The notes below the pieces were generated by a model, which did not search any database, was not told where the DNA came from, and saw nothing but the letters and a program-made list of their open reading frames with translations. Position numbers and translations under genes: made by a program. A stretch of 64,000 bases of DNA from Dermatophagoides farinae (lineage: Eukaryota > Arthropoda > Arachnida > Sarcoptiformes > Pyroglyphidae). Shown piece after piece: positions 42,929 through 56,811 of this stretch. How positions within the stretch are numbered: the stretch's first letter is position 1; each line of letters begins with the position of its first letter. Location: NCBI RefSeq assembly GCF_024713945.1, contig NC_134677.1, positions 8,888,001 through 8,952,000 on the forward strand, written 5' to 3'.

Positions 42929-44018
42929 CAACAACAACAACAAAAAATTGTCATTTCGATCAGAATATGATCTTGAATAATCGAATCGAAAAGAAAAAAT
43001 GAGAAAATATGAAAATGAAAAAAAATAAATCACTTGTTTCGGCTTGTTGCGAATGATCTTGATGTAAAGAACTTAACAACAATAGACATTCTGCAATTGA
43101 AATTTAACGAACAAAAAAAAAATTCTTGTCACCCTCTTCTCAATTATTCGATGATATAAGCTATGTATGACCCATTCAAGAATGAATTTGGTTTTTTGGT
43201 ATAATTCAAATTCAAACCGCTTTGAATGCATTTATATGATATTTTTAGCTGCTAAACCAAGCAGTTTGTCTTCATTGATTTGCTTGCATCACCATTATCT
43301 TGTATATGGATTAATATTCAAATTTCATCATCATGGTGTGTGTGTGTTTTTTCCACATTTAAGACTTTGATGATGATTATATTATTCAATGGAAAAAAAA
43401 TTCTCAAATTTCGTTTCATGGCTGTTTTTTTTTTGGTCATAATCTCTTCACTTGAATTAATGCATCCAAATCTCTTAGATAATGTCATTTTGTTTTTCTT
43501 TTCTTTTCGTGTTTTTTTTGTCTTGTTGTTAAATTTGAACAGAAAGAGTTATTTACAACAGCCACAAATTTCTCTTTGACCATGCATTGAAACAAGAAAT
43601 TTTATTTTAGTTTTCCGAAAGTGGAAAAAATCTGATTTGCAGTTTGTTGAAATGCGAGGATACTGTTTTTTTTTATCAACAACAAAAAAAAAATGTTCAA
43701 TTTCATTTTATCTGAGAATTTTATTTGTTTGTTTTTTTTTCTTTCAATAGATGCATGATGATTTCATTAGAATTAATTTTAGTTGAATTGAATAAAACGA
43801 CAACAACAACAACAACAATAAAATGACAAAAATTCTTGGAAATCCATGCTAAAGATTTCCATTTACCATGACATGGTCATTGGATTAAGACCATCAAAAA
43901 ATCTGATTGATTAAATAATCAGAATGATGATGATCATGTTGATTACTATCAAACAACAGCAACAAAAACACCTACGATGATTCAATTTTTTTGTTTTACT
44001 CTGTTCAAAGAATTTTTC

Positions 44019-44042
44019 GTGTGTGTGTGTGTGTGTGTGTGT
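44019..44042. repeat. (GT)12 microsatellite
   Basis: Twelve perfect GT units. Confidence 0.95.
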
Positions 44043-44316
44043 GATAGAGAAACAAAAAACTAATTTTTGATTAATGATATCTGTCTGGCTGGCTGAATAG
44101 GGCTTCTTTTTTTTCTCTCTTGTTAAAAATTATTATTTTTGAAGCAGAAAAAAGAAAAAAGAAAAGAACCCTTGCCATCGTTCATTTAAACTGATAAGGT
44201 GATGAGATCAGATTGTTGTTGTTGTTGTTGTTGGGTAATCAGGTTGGTTGATCAATGTGTACGTTGGGAAAAGCAAGAAAAAAAATCGATTATTCCCGAT
44301 CTTAAAATCGTGGAAT

Positions 44317-44387
44317 TTTTCTTTTCTTTTTTTTGAAAATCAACTCTTGTGTTTACTAGAGTTGAAAATTTAATCAAGAAAAGAAAA
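44317..44387. repeat. Nested inverted repeats (12 bp outer, 8 bp inner)
   Basis: Outer arms TTTTCTTTTCTT (44317-44328) and AAGAAAAGAAAA (44376-44387); inner arms TCAACTCT (44340-44347) and AGAGTTGA (44358-44365). About 70 nt in total, hairpin-like. Confidence 0.8.
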
Positions 44388-45401
44388 TTGTATCAATTTA
44401 TTAATTATGTAATACATTAATTAACTATGTAATCACATTCTATAATAACGGTGAATATTTTTTTTGTTCATGCATGCATGCATGTTCATGTTGTATCAAA
44501 CTTCTATTTTTTTTTTTTTTTCATATCGATAGTTGGCCAGTCTGTGTTTCAATAATTTCAAGTATCATCATCATCATCAATGATGGTTCTACACACTTGT
44601 CACGAATTATGTAATTTTTTCCTCCATAGATAGATAGATATAATTATCTGGTAGTAGTATCCTGTTTATGATATATAAATCATCAATAAGTTTGCATTGT
44701 CTTTTTTTTCTCTCATTTTCGTTTCCTAGCATTATTTACATTTTTTTCCCAACTCATGAACATTATCTCATCATCATCGTCATAGGAAATTCCAGAAGCT
44801 AATTGAATTATTATTATCTATCGATTTTCTGTTTGTTTATTTATTTAAGATTATCATATCGTCATCATTCTGAATTGACTGATTGACATGATTTGCCATT
44901 TTACTTGAATTCAAGTGTATTTTTTTTTGGTGAGTAAGTAAATGAATGAAAAAGATGAAGAAAAAGCGAACATGTAAGTGTATGTGGCAGTGATGATAAG
45001 AATCTTTCAATGAATGAGAACCACTTTTCATTGAGAAAAATAATAAATAAATAAATAAAAGGGACAATCAAGATCTGGTGATTATCTTCAAGAGAGAGAA
45101 AGAAAAAACCAATTTTTTGTCGTTCTGACAATCTGAATAAAATAAACAAACAAATTCTTGACAAACTTGATGAAATCATGGTTAATTGTTGATTTATTAC
45201 CATCATCATCATCATCATTACAAAATCGTTACACATTTCAAACATTTTGTTGACCAAATGAATGGTGAGGCCAAAGAAAAATATATTTCGAATGATTCAT
45301 ATACTTTACTTGGCCACTGTTTGTTTAGTTTTTCTGATGATGTTTCGATTTGTATAAATCAAATCGATATACGAATAAATCACACGTTGACAGGCCAATC
45401 A

Positions 45402-45425
45402 TTCTTCTTCTTCTTCTTCTTCTTC
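45402..45425. repeat. (TTC)8 microsatellite
   Basis: Eight TTC units; a polypyrimidine tract able to form triplex DNA. Confidence 0.95.
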
Positions 45426-48400
45426 GTCTTTCGAAGATGTGTATGTGTGCGTGTGTGTGGCCATAGTATTTCATTTCAAATTCATTCATTGATTCATTTT
45501 GATGATAATCGACGACGATGATGAGAAAAAAAAATTTGTCACTTGCCTGAAAATGAATGTCATTTGATGATACTATTCTCAACCAATTTCTATTATGTTA
45601 TGTAATGATGACAGAATCAACTTATTTGTGTAGTGAATGATGTCCATTTTTTTCATTAATTCATCATCACCAAGAAAAAAAAATTGGTGACAATTATTCA
45701 TTTGAATGAATATCTATTTGATTTGGATTTATTACACGGGATTTATTTTACTATTTGGCTTTTTTTTGTTGCGAAAAAACCAAATATAACCCGTTGGCCA
45801 TGTTTGTCAGATTATTTCGTTCATTCATTCATTCAACCCTGTAATAAATCAATCAAGGAAAAAAATTTTATACAAACATAAAATCTATTCATTTGAATTT
45901 AATGGTGGTGATGTGGAAAAATAAAATTGAAAATTGATTTTTGTCATGGTTTTATTTTCATCCAAACAAAAACAAAAAAAAAATTCACACAAGCACTCAC
46001 CACATCAAAATTATTTTTTGTTTTTTTTGTTTCGTATCGATAATAGAAGGAAAAAACAAAATATTTTTCATCATTGAATATCATTTCTCTCTTTGCTATA
46101 TTTATACAACTCTCCAACAAATACAAAAATACTAAGCAACGAAATAATAATTGAATTCAATTTGACGACATGAGCCAAACGACAAGAATGATCCAAATTA
46201 TTATTACTATTTATATTGCATTATCACATATATCGCTGGATTCTGGAATAAAATTTGTCCAAAGAATGGAACATGTATAGATCTAGAGAGAGAGAGAGGG
46301 AGAAAGAGAATATATTGATATTATTATAACGAAAAGAATAATGAGAAACGGTTAATTTTTTTTTCTCTTCATATTTCCTATTCCATTAATAAGTATTCTC
46401 GTTGTTGTTGTTGTTGTTGTTATGAGCAACATCAACAACAACAACAAAAGCAAAGATGCTATGAAATGAAATAGAAATGGAGAGAAAAAAAAATTGGAGC
46501 TGTCAAATAAGTCAACTCACTACTCACACACACACACAAAGTAAATGTACATTTTTTTTGCCGTCCACATGTGATATGATGATGAAAAGAATAAGTTGGG
46601 AACTTTTTGCCAAGTCTGCTGCTGCTGCTGCTGTTGATGCTTAAGGCCGTATTTTATTTCATTTCATTTTTTCTGTTCATTCCAAACTATGATACAACAA
46701 CAACAACAACAACAACGGGTAACAGCACCTAGTGACATTAATGACAATCATCCTGACTCTCTCTCTTTCTCTCTGTATTTTGAGATGAAAATTAAATGAA
46801 AAGAAAAAACTATCGAACGAATGAACAACCAGATAATATCGAAGAATGAAATATTATTTCATCGCCAAGAAAAGAAAAAGAAGAAAACAGAAAAAAATGG
46901 TGGAAAAAAAAATTTCATCGACTATGGTGGCCTGCTGCATAAATAACAACTGGATGGAATCCGGATCAAGATCGTTTTTTTTTCGTTGTTTGACCAAATT
47001 TTCGTCTTTTCTTTGAATTTTTGTTTTGATCAAGATTTCATACATCCAACCACTTGATGATGACCAGCATTATATGATGATATTATTGCGATTAAGTTGT
47101 TTGAGAAGAGAGAAAAAAAATTATTTAACGTTGTCATCGGTCGACGACAATTTATCATCATCATCATTCAAGATTCTTATGGGTTCGAAAAGAAAAAAAT
47201 ATTCAAATTACAAATATTGAAAGGAAAAATAATGTTCAACAATTCAACAACAACAACAAAAAAATCATAGAATGACGTGAATAAAAGATTACCTTTTACG
47301 AATGAAAATAGAAAGAAAAAATGAATAAATACACAAAGACAAAATGCAAAACATCTTAACAAATTGCCGAAAAAAATACTGACAGCAACAACAACAACAA
47401 CAAAGTTTAATTTCATTCAATGTGATTTGTCAAAAGAAGAAGAAGAAGAAGAAAAAAAATCACATCAACCACAAAAACAACAACTAAAATCAATGGATGA
47501 TGATCAATCAATATTTATTCATTTTTTTTCTTTGGAATTTTTTTTTTTGATTGTCGACAATTATTATCTGTACACGCGACATGTGATTGATAATTTTTAA
47601 ATTTTTCAATATTTAATAGGTGATGAAAATTTCAATTCAATCGATTGATTGATTGAATGATTAATCATCATCATCATCAGCATTCAATCACAAAGATTCA
47701 ATCATTTCTTGTTGTTCAGTTGACCAATGATGATGATGATGATGACGATGAATACAAATTCTGCATTATAATAGTCAAGAATTTCTAGTGAATAATAAAC
47801 ATTCAATCTATCAAAATTTTTGAAAGAAAAACAATTAGAATCTTGTCGAAAAGAAAGCTTCTTGTATTGAGAGTGAGATATGTTTGTGTGTATGTGTGTG
47901 TTTAATATAAGTTGCACTAAAAAAAAGTGGATTTAAAAATAGCCGAAACAGAAAAAAAACAAACACGAACAACACTGTGTGTGTGTACAAATTTTTTTTT
48001 CTCTCTCTCTCTCTCTCTATTCGATCATCGATCATAATCAAAAAGAAAAAGAAAAAAGAAGAAAAAATGTCTCAATCACATAATATATTCAATCCTATCG
48101 ATTGGCGCCAATTGACTTTTCGTCTTTACATTTTGTCGATAGATTGTTGTTGTTGGTGTTGTTGTTTTTCACCATAATAATACAACAACAACCAAAAGCT
48201 TTCAATCAAAAAAAAAAATTCATTGTTCATCTATAATAATTTGTTATTTTTCACTGTTGAATATTTGGATATGTGTCTGTTCAGATTAATTGTATCACCA
48301 TCATCATCCTGAATGGCGCCCTTGATTCATATTATTCAAGTACTTTATGTGTGTTTTTGGATTTTTTTTTCTTGAGACATAAGACACAAGACAAGATGGA

Positions 48401-49327
48401 TAGACTTTTTAAGGTCAGACCATTGTATATTTATGTGTGTGTGTGATCATTAATTATGATTCGAATAGCAAACTTTCACATACACATATATCATAATCAT
48501 AATCTATTATTACCAGTGTGGTGATGATATAAAAAGGTAGCAAATAGAATCTATTACACACAAACAAACATAGAATCCATGTATTTTTTTTTCTAACCAT
48601 AAATGACATTGTATATCTTCGTGTGTAATGGATTATGAAAATGATCATCTTTCAGAAAAAAAATCTCTCTCTCTCTCTCCCTAGTCCATGTCATGTCACG
48701 AGAAAATTTCCATTTTTCTCTCGTGATTTTTGTATTATTGATTCTTCATCCATTCATTCAGTTTGTTGTTTAGTTAGCCTGGTTGATTGTTTGGTTGGTG
48801 TGTTTTCCTTTTACTTTCATAATCATAATTCAATCAATCAATCATTCAGTTTATTTTTTTTTCTTCTTATCATTTGTTGATTTATTATTCTCTGATGTTG
48901 ATAAATAATATACATGTCATATATCTATTCATTCATTTATGTTTGCTTGTTTTGGCCATATATCGTCATTATCGTAGCACGTTTTTTTTTCTCCTACTAC
49001 ACTATTGTTGTCGTTGTTGTTGTTTGAGAAACGATTATCACCGTTTTGATGATGATGATGATGATGAAAAGTGATGATTAACATTAGTCACATCTCATTG
49101 TAACAAGCTAATTCGTCATTCAATTTTTCCTTGTTAGAATTTGTGTTTTTTTTCTACGTTTCGGGTTTTTTGGGTTTTTCTAATGTTGTTGTTGTTGTTG
49201 TTGTTTGATTCCACGAAATTTTCTTGATTGACAAAGACTGATGATCATCATGATGATGGACAGGGCAACAACAAAAATAATGGTGGTTTTCACGTTTTTT
49301 TTTCTTCTTTATTTCTACTTGGTATAG

Positions 49328-49482
49328 ATTTTGATGAATCAATGAAAAGTACCGATGTCATGGCTAGATTCATTCAAAAAAATTTTGCGGTTTTTCACAC
49401 ACTCACTCGCACACACACACACACACACATGTCATTGTCATTCGAAATGATTGAATGTGAATTGACACAATTCACTAAATAA
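49328..49482 (+). other. Possible exon after a strong polypyrimidine/acceptor
   Basis: A T/C-rich tract and TTGGTATAG precede a frame whose first part reads FDESMKSTDVMARFIQKNF, typical of real protein. It then runs through a (CA)n repeat (Thr-His) and ends SLSFEMIECELTQFTK-stop. The microsatellite within the frame argues against coding. No homologue recognised. Confidence 0.18.
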
Positions 49483-52400
49483 CAACAACGAAAACTTTTA
49501 ATTCATTCAACATTGAATTGACCTCTACAAATTATAATGTTTCAAATCGAACACAATTTTTTCTCCATTCTTCAATATGAACCGGAAAAAAATATTCAAA
49601 AAAAGGTAGCCCTTACCAACACCGCTAGTTAGTAAGTAGCAAAAATCAAGTCAACAAATAACAAGTCTTGATTTCAAATGTCAATCAAATGTCTCTCATT
49701 CTCTCTCTCTCTCCTTAACCTAACTTTACTTAATCAATCAATCAATTTATATTCAGTTTAAAATATCATTGTGTGACATGACCACTAAAAAAAATCAAAT
49801 ATGTGTAGATTGATTTATCGTTTATTTGTGTACCATTCATGACAATGATATGATGTATGATCTGTTTGCTTTGGTTTGGAGGTGAGGGTGGTACTGGCGT
49901 TCAAAAAAAAACCACGACTCGTGTTTTTCATGTCATTATTATTATCATCAGGATGTATTCTGTGTGTGTGTGTGGTAATACAACCAGACAAAATTAAATT
50001 AACATCTCATCATCAATGTCAATTGAACATCGATCGATTTGAGTTTTGATTTAAAAATGAAAATAAAATGTAAATTCTTTTTTTCCAATACATGATGCGC
50101 CATCTTGTGACCAACAATGGCAAAGGTGACAAAAAAAAAATTTCTTGTTACACAATTGAAAATTGATTTCAATTATCGATCAGACACACACACACACACT
50201 ACAACTGTGATGATTACTTACTATATTATTGATTGAGCTTCTTGTTATTGTTGTTGTTATTGTTGTTGATGTTGTTGAAGACGAATGAAATAGGCGAAGA
50301 AAGAAACAACAATCCGTAATCATTACAATCAATCAAAAAAAAAGATTGTGTATTTGGCCCCGAAAAAAAAATTCATTGGAAATTATAGCCCATGAAAATT
50401 GTGCTCATACAATACTGCTCGTTATGCTCGTCACACACACACACACACACTCTCAATCATCTTTATCAAACAATGGCCAATAATAATAATAATATTGGAT
50501 TCAACAAACTAGAGAAAAAAAAATCCGATTGAAAAACATAGATTACGATATCATCAGTGGTTATTATTATTATATTTTTATAACCAGAATCGATCTGTAG
50601 TGGTTTTTATTCCAATCAAAAAAAAGAAGAAAAAACTCTTAATGGTAAAACCAGATGATGATGATAATAATAAGAAGATGATGATGAAGTAAACGAAAAA
50701 AAAAAATTCAAGTCAATAGAAAAAAACGAAAATAAAGGTAAAGCATATAATTTGTGACCCTGTGTTTTGTGTGTGTGTGTGTGTGGTTAACAATCGTTGG
50801 CCAAATAAAAAAAAAAAGAAAGACGAAATCAATCTCCGTAACCTTTTTCTTCAAATCTCTGTGTCTGTTTCACCACCTATTTCATATAGTATATAGTTAG
50901 ATAATGAAAACAACGAAACGATAAACTTCAATCATCACCTTTAGATTTAGATTCATGATGATGATCATAATAATCTACAATAACTTTTGTCGCATTTGTT
51001 GTTGTTGTTGTTGTTGTTATCACCATACTTTGGTGCAGTTACCATTTATGATGATGATAATAATTTAACCCGAATTGTATCATGGCCAAAATAATCAATG
51101 TTTGAAAATTATTTCTCACACAGGCACACACACACACACTTGTCTTGTCTTGTAGTGTTTTGTTGATAAGATTTTCATTCAAAGTTTACCGCGATGAAAG
51201 AAAATTAGACAAACCAAAAAAAAAAAAAAAACGTAAAGAAAAACGAACAAACTAAGGAATTTTCAATTTATTCTTGTTGTCGTCGTTGTTGTTTTCTTTT
51301 TTTTAGTACTTGTCATCGATGTAATGTTTTCAATTTTTTGTTGTTGTTGTTGTTGTTTTGTCTTCATATCCATTCCTTGGTTTGTGTGTGTGTTGGTGTT
51401 TCATTTTCTATCATAAGAATGCAACACACACACACACACAAGAAAATGTCATTGACATTGATGTGTAAAAACAAAATTAAACTAGTTTTTTTTTGTTGAG
51501 ATTACTACCACCAGACCAATCCCTGGATTCTATCGATTGGATTTTTTTTTCGTTGCTTTTTTTAATGTAATGAAACCAAACCAAAAAAAAAATCCAATCA
51601 AAATTCATCGACGAAAATTGCCGATTCTACAACAATTAAGAATTAGATTTGATTGAATCATTCAAATGTGGGTACAAAGACCGAAAATTCATTTAAATTG
51701 AATGAAATTAACTCTGAATAAATTGCATTGCATACGTATACGTACGCAAAAAATAAAGTGATATGATTGTGACAATGACTAACATGGTTTTTCTAATTAA
51801 AATCGATTCAAATTAAATTGCTGGTTTTTTTTTGCTTTTTTCATTAATTCTATCGATAACTAATTGCATTTCTACAACGAAGATCAAAAATTAATTTGAT
51901 TTGATTTGATTTGATTCAATTTCAAATGTAATAACAATGATCATTGAGAATCATTGTTTTTCCCGACAACAACAATCAACCGATCAGAACTTTGATTAGC
52001 CATCAACATTGATGATGACAAAATTGAATCTGACTACAAAATCAGAATTTATCCAAATTGATTTTGAATTTAATCAACGGCTAATTTTTTATGATATTCA
52101 AACACTGGAATTCGTTCTGTGTGTGTGTGTGTGTGGGTGTCTACACATTTCACAATATTTTGAAACTATGAAACTTCATGTTTTTTGATTTATCGATGCC
52201 TGTCTGTGTAATATGCCATTAGGCGATTTGAATTTTTTTTTTTTGAACATTGTCATTCTCAAATCATATATTGAGATACATATATTGATTGATTACCAGA
52301 ATCATCATTTACATTAAATGCGTGTGGTTTTTTCTTTCATTCATTAAGCAGTTAGTTCATTTGATTATAAAAAAAAAGTTTCAGACACACCTTGTTTATT

Positions 52401-55400
52401 TTCATATAAAATGTAGTAGGATGCGCTAAATGTTGGCCACACACAAACAAAAAAAAAAATAAATCTTAATCTTGGATTAAAGAAAACCAAAAAAAAAAAA
52501 AAAAACAATCAAATCAAATGAAAAAAAATTGCTTGTTGTCTTTGATGATTATCAAAACAACAACAACGAAAATCTCATTTAGACGCCTAACCTCTCTCTC
52601 TCTCTCTCTCTATCTCTCGTAAATCTAATTTTGAACATTTTTTTTGTTCACTACAAATTAATTAATTAATTTTTCTTCATTATAAAGATTCATTTTTTGT
52701 AACAAAATAGCTATAACATAGATGTGTGTAGTCCTGAGAAGAAGAAGAAAAAATTCAAAATTCATGATTCATGAAAACAATCAATATTAGATCAATGATA
52801 ACAAATGAATGGCCAATAAATCACTAAATCTTATTTTTCTTTTTTGTTGAAGATAATGATGATGATGATTACCACGTTATTTATTTCGGATATCCAAAAA
52901 AAAACCCATTCATTTTAAGTGTGTGTGTGTGGCGGAAAAAATGGTCAATATACAATAATGGATCTACAGCGATGAAAATCGCATTTTATAGCCTGTGTGT
53001 GTGTGTGTGTGTGGCTTATCCGTTTTATCTTGGATGTTTATCTTTCTTTTGATGATGATGATGCTTTAAATCTAAATAGATTTTTTTTCTTTACCCCATT
53101 ATCATTGGTGTGTTTGTCTTGTTATCACAAAAAAATAATCAAATTTTTGATGATGATCATTATCATCTTTGTGGTTGGCCAGACAGATATCATACATTCG
53201 AGTGCCGAAAAAACAAAACAAAAATATGTTGTAATTGAAAAAAAAATTGCTCACCCTCTTTTTTTCTGACCGCTAAAAATTGTTTTTTTTCTTAACAACA
53301 ACAACAACAACAACTGATGACCAATCGGGCTAATTCTTGCTATGAATGAAAATGATAAAAGAATTTATATCCAGAATGTTTACGTTGATTATTTAACACA
53401 CCACAACCTACATATGTGGTAGATTTGTTTTTTTTTGTTTTGGACACAAAAAAAACAAATTTTTTTCATTTAGGTCTCTCCTAGAAAATTATTTTTCCTT
53501 TTTTTTGATTGAGTTTTTTGCTATTCATTGGATTTTTTTTCTTTGTTCATATTATTGCTCTGAGGAAAAAGTCTTTGAAATTGAATTTTTTTCCACTTTG
53601 AAGGTATTTTCTCAGTTTCTAAATAATTTAGCAATTCTACATAGAGAATCGTTCAAAAAAAAAATGCAAATATGTCAACCCTTTTGGCTGATTTTCGGTA
53701 TTTTATTTTGTTAAGAAAAAAAATCATCATTATTCAATGAAAATGTTGTTCTCCACCAGCATGCAATAGCTCGATGATTATGATTATGATTACATGACAA
53801 GACATCGTTTGACAGGTTTTCAAATATTCTTTGATTATATCACCGGCGGCAACGGCTTTAATATTAATTTGTCTCTAGCCTGTTTTTTTTTATTTCATTC
53901 AATTTTGTTGTTATTTATTATGATTTGAAATTTTTGTTCCTCATTATTCACATTTGGTCTGTTGCTTGGGTGAATGTTTTTACAAACGAACACGACATTT
54001 GTTCAATTTTTTTAGTTGATAATTGAAAAAAGTTTCAAATCAAAAAAAAAAAGAATTATGATGTAAATGTAGTTTATATTCGTGTGTGTGTGTGTGTGTG
54101 TTTGAAATAAGAAAAAAAAATGCTTAAAATGGCTGAAATTCCATCATTTACACTCAACTGATTAAAATGCTGTTTACAGCGAAAAAAAAGAAGAAAATAA
54201 TTGATAAACTTGTCAATCAAAATTTATGACCAATATTTATTCATAATTTGATTGATTGATATGCGAATCAAATCAATGTAATCGGCAATGATTTGATTTT
54301 CTTCTTCATCTTGTTATCCAAGAGAAAAAAAAACACTCATGAATATCATTTGATCATGATTGACTGATTGATTGATCATGTGATATTGAAAAAAAATCAA
54401 AACTTTTTTACCATTTTTTCTTGATTCTGATTCTCAATATATGGAATTTTTTTTTGTTCGTATTTCAATTTCATTTTTTTTCTTTTTCTAATTAAAGTAA
54501 TTAAAATGAATAAATCATGTGATGATGGAAAATGAGAGAAATTTTTATTTTCTCGATAATTATAATTGCGATTCATTTCTCCATCAACTAATGCGTCCCA
54601 TCTGAACGAATTGCTCTAAAACTGACAATCCAAAAAAAGACACGTATTAATTAGGCGATGAAGAATTTTATTATTCCAATTCTGGATTCATGTCTAAACT
54701 ATGATGATGATTCACATGTGTATAATCATCATCATCATCATCATCATGATCCTGGAACACAACAACAACAGCAGCCTCACAAAATTCAAACTACACACAC
54801 ACTACCAGACATGAATAGATTACATTTTTTTTTGTTGTTGGAAAATTGCTTCTTTTCCATGTTGACCATATCGAATGTTGTGAATGGTGTGGGTATCCAT
54901 TGAGCCATTTTTCATTCCAATCCATCAATGTCAAATTCTCGTTCTTTTTTTTCTCGTTTCATTTTAGTTTTGTGTTCTTTTTTTTCTAATATCTTCACTG
55001 ACTGATATGGAACATTGTTGTTGTTGGTCTTGTGCCACGTTTTTAGTAAAAGCAAATTTTTTTTGCTTCTTCTATCACTAGCACGATGTATTCTCATTCA
55101 TTTATTCATTCATAGTCAATGGAAGACCAGCATAAAACAAAATCAATGCACATGAATGAATAACACAAAGAATTTAGAACCAAAAATTCTATATTTAAAT
55201 TTTTTTTGCATATACAACCATTATAATAATATGATTTCAAATGTTTTTTCATCATCATCATCATGATTATAATGAAAGCCAATGGTTCATTTCATTTTCA
55301 TTTCATTTTTATTTGATTGTGATTATGATGATGATGATGAAACCAACCAAGTGATCCATTTAAGCGAATGTTATTATAATTATATATGCTGCTGCTGCTG

Positions 55401-56360
55401 CTTTAGTTGCTTTAGTGTGTTGGTCTTGCTTGTATTGATGGATTTGTCATCTATACGAATCTGGAATACACTTTTGTATTCCAGTGAATGATTGATAAAA
55501 TAATTTTTTCCCATTAATAATAGATACATACAATAAAAGAGAGAGTGAGAGATGAAAGTGGAGATATTAGTCGTCATTTTTTAAATGAAAACTATTCAAT
55601 CATCTAGATTTTTGGTTGATTTTTCTGTTGATCGTATCATTTTGTAGAATGATTGAAAAAAGTTGACATTCAAAGTCCTGCTTATTATCCTGATGATGAT
55701 CCAGAATATCTAATCAACTCTATGTCTTGTGGGTGATTCAAGGCATACACTTGTATGACAACAAAAACCATTTGAATGAATCATCTATTCGTATTGGAAT
55801 GAATGAATTCACATTCTGACTGACTTTATCATCATCATCATCATTACAACCGCTCACCTTGATTGACTTTCTACAGATGTGATGTAAAGTCTATAAAGTA
55901 TTATCATTATCATTGAAAAAAAATTGATTGCATGAATATTTTTTGATTGATTATAACATTATTAATCTGCGAAATGAATCATGTTTTCATGTTGATTAAA
56001 ATTGGAAAAAAAACCTAAATTTTCAGTACCAAATGTTGAAAGTGATCAAATTTTTTTTATGGCTTGTTTTTCAGAGATTTCATTAGAAAAGCAGAAATTT
56101 CTATGTCTTTTTTTTCTCGTTGCTGTTAATGATTTTCAACAGCGCGATTGATTCATTCATTCATTCATGTCAATCGGATTATTTTTTTTTCGTTTTGTTT
56201 TTATTAAGCATCTTTAGCCAGTATTTTTGTTTCTCAAAAGATAAATTAACACATCACCTTCATCATTCGATGATATAGACTTTTTTTTATTTTGTTTGAA
56301 ACGAAAATTTTCATCAATTATTATCGTTGAACGGTTTTTTGGCCCGTGAATTGTGCTCTG

Positions 56361-56383
56361 ATAATAATAATAATAATAATAAT
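56361..56383. repeat. (AAT)7 microsatellite
   Basis: Seven AAT units about 410 bp before the first coding sequence of the gene cluster. Confidence 0.9.
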
Positions 56384-56650
56384 CGTAACACACGCAAATC
56401 GCCAACGCCAATGTTCACACACACGCATTTCTTTTTTCACCTGTCATCAACTTAATTCCGAAATTAATGTTTTCTTTGTCTTTGATTTTTTTTTCGTTAT
56501 TTCTTTCATTTGAAAAAACCTTGTCTTTATTTGAAAAATTCATTTCAAATGTTTCATTTGTCATATAATTTGTAATCGGTCATTTTGTTTGGTTAATTTA
56601 TTTTTTGAATTACATCATCCCATGACAACAAAAAAAAAATTTCAAAATTG

Positions 56651-56680
56651 CAGAGCTACTGACGCCATCTGCAGGACTAA
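56651..56680 (+). promoter_or_regulatory. Possible promoter-proximal motif upstream of the small gene
   Basis: A rare non-AT patch containing GACGCCATCTGCAG about 120 bp before the ATG. CGCCATCT resembles YY1/Pho-type GCCAT elements and includes an E-box-like CATCTG. A related GCGCCATCTTGTG occurs at 50098-50110. Position and composition suggest a 5' regulatory or transcription start region; no direct proof. Confidence 0.25.
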
Positions 56681-56742
56681 TTGAGAAGTTTCTTGAAAAA
56701 AATTCGAAATTTTTTTTTTAGAATTTTTCCAATCATTTAAAA

Positions 56743-56811
56743 ATGGTTTCGAATGTGAATAATCAAAATCTTTCAAATAATAATCGTATTGAAAATGTCT
56801 GCAAATTGTAA
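56743..56811 (+). other. Upstream open frame overlapping the small gene's start
   Basis: ATG 56743 opens 22 codons (MVSNVNNQNLSNNNRIENV...) ending at TAA 56809-56811, and overlaps the ATG at 56795 in another frame. The segments NNNRIEN and, downstream in the other frame, NCNRIEDPE look alike, hinting at a local duplication or shifted start. If both lie on the mRNA, this uORF would lower translation from the main ATG. Inference only. Confidence 0.3.

Larger units (their letters stand above)
33000..45000. other. Gene-poor, repeat-rich expanse with several inverted repeats
   Basis: No gene recognised. The simple repeats are as elsewhere: (TTG)7 at 41848-41868, (GT)12 at 44019-44042, ATG near 39796. 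Four non-microsatellite or mixed inverted repeats lie at 33024, 40063, 42890 and 44317. Rare C8 (about 36344-36351) and G8 (42371-42378) runs occur. The stretch at 36396-36486 is exon-like. Confidence 0.75.
45000..56640. other. Gene-poor, repeat-rich expanse up to the first gene
   Basis: No gene recognised. Microsatellites include (TTC)8 at 45402-45425, CT at about 52592-52610 and (AAT)7 at 56361-56383, plus many CA/TG, CAA/TTG and ATG/CAT runs. The weak exon-like candidate at 49328-49482 and a GCGCCATCTTGTG patch at 50098-50110 are the only other items that stand out. Confidence 0.75.
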
